In this document: positions 61,433-64,000 of the stretch, in pieces | Numbering within the stretch: position 1 is the first letter of the stretch | How the letters are laid out: each line of letters begins with the position of its first letter | Assembly: GCA_016219375.1 (NCBI GenBank) | Contig: JACRNC010000011.1 | Coordinates: 1 to 64,000, forward strand | DNA: 64,000 nt | Source: Burkholderiales bacterium | GTDB taxonomy: Bacteria; Pseudomonadota; Gammaproteobacteria; Burkholderiales; Burkholderiaceae_C | Direction: 5' to 3' | Translations under genes and position numbers: made by a program | Notes under the pieces: generated by a model | Database searches by the model: none | What the model saw: only the letters and a program-made list of their open reading frames with translations | What the model was told of the DNA's origin: nothing

Positions 61433-61593
61433 TCAAGGGCGAGCGAGCCGCCGCCGCAGCCGGCGTGCTCGTGCCTGCCGACATTTCTAGGGGGGTGCGG
61501 CTGCTGCCAGCCGTGCGGCCCTTGGCAGCTTGTCCGTGCGCTGCAAGGATGCGGGCCACCTGCGTCCACCGCCCATCAAGAAGGAGTACGGCG

Positions 61594-62499
61594 ATGAAGT
61601 CATCCTGGGTGCTTGCTGCACTGGCCGCCCTGCACGCCCTGCCCGCATGGGCCGACACCTATTCCTTTGCGGCGGTCAAGGACGCCGGGGTGAGCGCCGC
61701 CGATGTGGCCGCCGGCCGATACGGCTACACCGATGCCACCTTGTTGGCCGACACCTCCGTCGCCGGGGCCGCCGGCACGGGCAATGCGGCCCGGGCGCAG
61801 ACGCTGCCGGGCGTCAACCGGGTGGAGGTGTCCAACAGCGTGGCCGTCAGCGACGAACACATCCGCCAGACGGGGCTGGGCGGGCCCTTTGCCGTCGCCT
61901 TGTCCGGCTGGACGGATGACTTCACCATCACCGGCGGCTCCGGCGCTGGCACGGCGCGGCTCAGCATCAACCTGACCGGCCGCTTCGGCCTGGGCTATGG
62001 CTCCAGCGGGGGCTACGGCATGTGGGTGGCGACACCGCAAGTGATACGCACCGAGGTGGCGGAGTTCCTGGCGGTGGACCCGACCACCTGGCTGCTTGAG
62101 ACGGTGGACGACCCGGAAGGTGACGACGAGACGCTGGTCATGTCCTACCTGGCCAATGTGCTCAAGCCCGGGCAGACGGACGACGGCCTGTCCCTGCCGG
62201 GCGGCAGCGAGTTCGGCGGCGTGCTGACGGCGGAGATCCCCTTCGTCTACGGCCAGGCGTTCGCCATTGCCAGCGCGCTGTTCGGCTTTGCCAACGACTT
62301 CGGCTCGCTGTCGGCGATGAACTCGGCGCACTTCGGCATCTCGGTGCTGGACAACGAGGCGGCGTCCATCACCACGGCGTCCGGGGCGGCCTACGCGGCG
62401 GCGGTGCCCGAGCCGCAGGTGGCGGCCCTGCTGCTGGCGGGCCTGGCGGTGCTGGGCGGCGCGGCAGCGCGCGGCCGTGGGCGGCGCACGGCCGCCTGA
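61594..62499 (+). CDS. PEP-CTERM sorted exported protein
   Basis: A 301-residue secreted protein: signal peptide MKSSWVLAALAALHALPAWA, a beta-rich body (LSGWTDDFTITGGSGAGTARLSINLTGRFGLGYG), and the sorting tail AAAVPEPQVAALLLAGLAVLGG followed by ARGRGRR. It shares a run of features with the third PEP-CTERM protein at 63167: a DDFTI/DGFTI block, a PF-x-YGQ-x-F segment and an SAHFG motif before the tail. The ribosome binding site is AAGGAG, 9 bases before ATG. Confidence 0.88.
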   Translation: MKSSWVLAALAALHALPAWADTYSFAAVKDAGVSAADVAAGRYGYTDATLLADTSVAGAAGTGNAARAQTLPGVNRVEVSNSVAVSDEHIRQTGLGGPFAVALSGWTDDFTITGGSGAGTARLSINLTGRFGLGYGSSGGYGMWVATPQVIRTEVAEFLAVDPTTWLLETVDDPEGDDETLVMSYLANVLKPGQTDDGLSLPGGSEFGGVLTAEIPFVYGQAFAIASALFGFANDFGSLSAMNSAHFGISVLDNEAASITTASGAAYAAAVPEPQVAALLLAGLAVLGGAAARGRGRRTAA

Positions 62500-62645
62500 T
62501 GCGCGGTCGACCAGGCGGGCATGGCGGCGCCCGGCTGGCCGCGCGCCCACCTGCGGCCAGCGCCCCGCCGGGTGGCGGGCGTCATCATCCGCGGCCCCGT
62601 CGGCAAGGAGAATGGCTTGGTCTCTACACCGCCAGGAGCACACAC

Positions 62646-63110
62646 ATGGGACTCTTCGATTCGATCGCCGGGCAGGTTCTCAACTCGATGGCCGGGCAGT
62701 CCGGGCAACCTGGGCAGAGCGGACAGACGGGCGACGCGCAGCCGGGCCTGATGGAGGCCCTCGGCGGCCTGCTGGGCTCCGGGCAGGGCGGCGGCCTGGC
62801 CGCGCTGGTCAGCGCGTTCGAGCAGCAGGGGCTGGGCGGCGTGATCGCCTCCTGGATCGGCACGGGGCAGAACCAGGCCATTTCAGCCGAACAGATCCAG
62901 GCCGTGCTGGGCAGCGAGCAGGTGCAGGCCCTCGCGCAAAAGCTGGGCTTTTCCACGCAGGACGTGGCCGCACAGCTCGCCCAGCTGCTGCCGCAGGTGG
63001 TGGACCGCCTGACGCCCGACGGCACGCTGCCCCAAGGCGGCGGGCCAGGCGGCGTAGCGGGCGGCGCCCTGGGCAGCCTGCCGGGCATGCTGGGCGGCGC
63101 GCGCGGCTGA
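62646..63110 (+). CDS. YidB family (DUF937) protein
   Basis: A 154-residue soluble protein: MGLFDSIAGQVLNSMAG, a Gly/Gln-rich linker, GLGGVIASWIGTGQNQAISAEQIQAVLGSEQVQALAQKLGFSTQDVAAQLAQLLPQVVDRLTPDGTLP and a Gly-rich tail. The alpha-helical repeat and the closing NxxTPDG-like motif match DUF937/YidB. The role of the family is unknown. It sits between two related PEP-CTERM genes. ATG at 62646 is selected by the family start MGLFDS. Confidence 0.9.
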   Translation: MGLFDSIAGQVLNSMAGQSGQPGQSGQTGDAQPGLMEALGGLLGSGQGGGLAALVSAFEQQGLGGVIASWIGTGQNQAISAEQIQAVLGSEQVQALAQKLGFSTQDVAAQLAQLLPQVVDRLTPDGTLPQGGGPGGVAGGALGSLPGMLGGARG

Positions 63111-63166
63111 GTGGCGGCGGCGCACGCACGGCGGCCCTTTCAGCCATCAACCAAGGAGAAGACGCC

Positions 63167-64000
63167 GTGAAGCACCACCCTGCCGCCCCGCCCAACCGGC
63201 TCGGCTCCGTCGCTGCCCTAACGCTGCTTGTCGCCACCGGCCATGCGGCTGCGCAGTCGCACTTCACGGCCGTGCGGGCGCAGATCGACCGCGGCGAGCC
63301 GCCGATCCTTGAGGTGATCGAAAGCCGCATCGACGCCAGCTTCGCCGAGGTGGGCACGATGCCCGAGCTCTACGCCAAGGCCCGCGCCAGCTTCGGCAAC
63401 AACGGCGCGTTGGCCACCGCCACCCACCAGCCGCTGGATCTGGGCGCCTATGCCGAGTCGATCTGGATGGACGGCTTCACCATCGCCGGCGATGGCGGGC
63501 AGGGCGTGCTCGACATCAGCGTGCAGCTCACCGGCACGCTGGACGGTGGCGGGCAGCCGGGCGGGCCCGGGTCCAACTCGTCTTATCGACTCTTCGTCAG
63601 CAGCTCGCCCATGACCTGCGATTTCGACGAGATGAGCTGCACCGGCACGCTGCTGATCGCGCCGATCGAAGACTTCTCCGGCACGCACGTGGCCACGGCC
63701 CGGCTGCCCTTCACCTACGGGCAGACCTTTTACCTGGCCAGCTACCTGGGCGCCGAGGTGCTGGGCCACGGCCAGGCCGACTTCTTCGGCTCCGCACACT
63801 TCGGCGCCACGGCGCCGGGCGGCGGGCCGCTGGTAGGCTCATCGGGCGTCACCTATGCGCTGGCATCGGCCGTGCCGGAGCCCGCGCCGCTGGGCGCGCT
63901 GCTGGCGGGCCTGATGGTGATCGGGCTGGCCGGCCGCAGGATGCATCGCTTCAACAACGCCTCTGGCGCCCCCGCGCCGGAGGGCCAACCCAGGATGGAT
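63167..64000 (+). CDS. PEP-CTERM-like exported protein, cut by the window end
   Basis: A partial gene of 278 codons with no stop before position 64000. The start is GTG at 63167 with AAGGAG 9 bases upstream. The signal peptide ends ATGHAAAQ. The body includes AYAESIWMDGFTIAGDGG and LPFTYGQTFYLASYLG, then FFGSAHFGATAPGGG. The sorting region is ASAVPEPAPLGALLAGLMVIGLAGRRMHRF. Unusually the frame runs on for at least 18 more residues (NNASGAPAPEGQPRMD) after the basic patch where PEP-CTERM proteins normally stop. It resembles the protein at 61594. Confidence 0.8.
   Translation, partial: MKHHPAAPPNRLGSVAALTLLVATGHAAAQSHFTAVRAQIDRGEPPILEVIESRIDASFAEVGTMPELYAKARASFGNNGALATATHQPLDLGAYAESIWMDGFTIAGDGGQGVLDISVQLTGTLDGGGQPGGPGSNSSYRLFVSSSPMTCDFDEMSCTGTLLIAPIEDFSGTHVATARLPFTYGQTFYLASYLGAEVLGHGQADFFGSAHFGATAPGGGPLVGSSGVTYALASAVPEPAPLGALLAGLMVIGLAGRRMHRFNNASGAPAPEGQPRMD

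Overview
The window is about 70 percent GC and reads as a betaproteobacterium of the order Burkholderiales, probably near Rubrivivax, Ideonella or Leptothrix. The evidence is an S-adenosylhomocysteine (SAH) riboswitch in front of a metH that lacks the homocysteine domain, the porin-glnK-amtB order, the ATP-grasp proteobacterial GshA, several PEP-CTERM proteins, and DUF3240 inside a metal-efflux operon. The genus is not resolved. No rRNA, tRNA or insertion sequence was recognised.

Layout. 1-555: the leader-distal end of a type I-E-like CRISPR array with no cas genes in view. 610-6754: glutathione peroxidase, recX-recA with a LexA box and an intergenic hairpin, a DUF465 protein, and riboswitch-metH. 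7080-12058: an exported DUF1800/DUF1501 pair and a condensation-like acyltransferase. 12362-19053: a membrane-anchored trehalose-phosphate synthase with its phosphatase, an MscS channel and Uup. 19408-26350: a chemoreceptor, a META-type lipoprotein, small membrane proteins, a PCu(A)C copper chaperone and YifB. 26759-29460: a porin-glnK-amtB nitrogen operon behind a predicted sigma-54 promoter. 29673-35132: gshA, kup and gshB, with a RES/Xre toxin-antitoxin pair between kup and gshB. 35289-43389: a two-component system divergent from a four-gene metal-efflux operon. 43493-46126: formaldehyde detoxification (frmA, fghA) and a yefM-yoeB pair. 46197-52687: small unknown genes, a host-attachment-type protein, a CYP152 fatty-acid peroxygenase, a long hairpin element, a hybrid histidine kinase and an acyl-CoA dehydrogenase. 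53063-58885: an unusual restriction-modification locus. 59044-64000: a membrane protein, three PEP-CTERM proteins, a GFA-family protein and a YidB-family protein.

The most unusual locus is 53571-58885. A type III-like Mod methyltransferase is followed by a HEPN (HI0074-like) protein. Next comes a 1003-residue protein in which an intact minimal nucleotidyltransferase (MNT) domain is fused to a type III Res helicase-nuclease. HEPN and MNT are the two halves of a known toxin-antitoxin family, so a toxin-antitoxin switch appears to be built into a restriction enzyme. The HEPN RX4HXY motif has Arg in place of His. The target-recognition part of Mod looks compositionally foreign. Other locally supported regulation includes the SAH riboswitch, a LexA box, sigma-54/NtrC elements, a PmrA/QseB-type direct repeat, and palindromic operators in front of both toxin-antitoxin operons.
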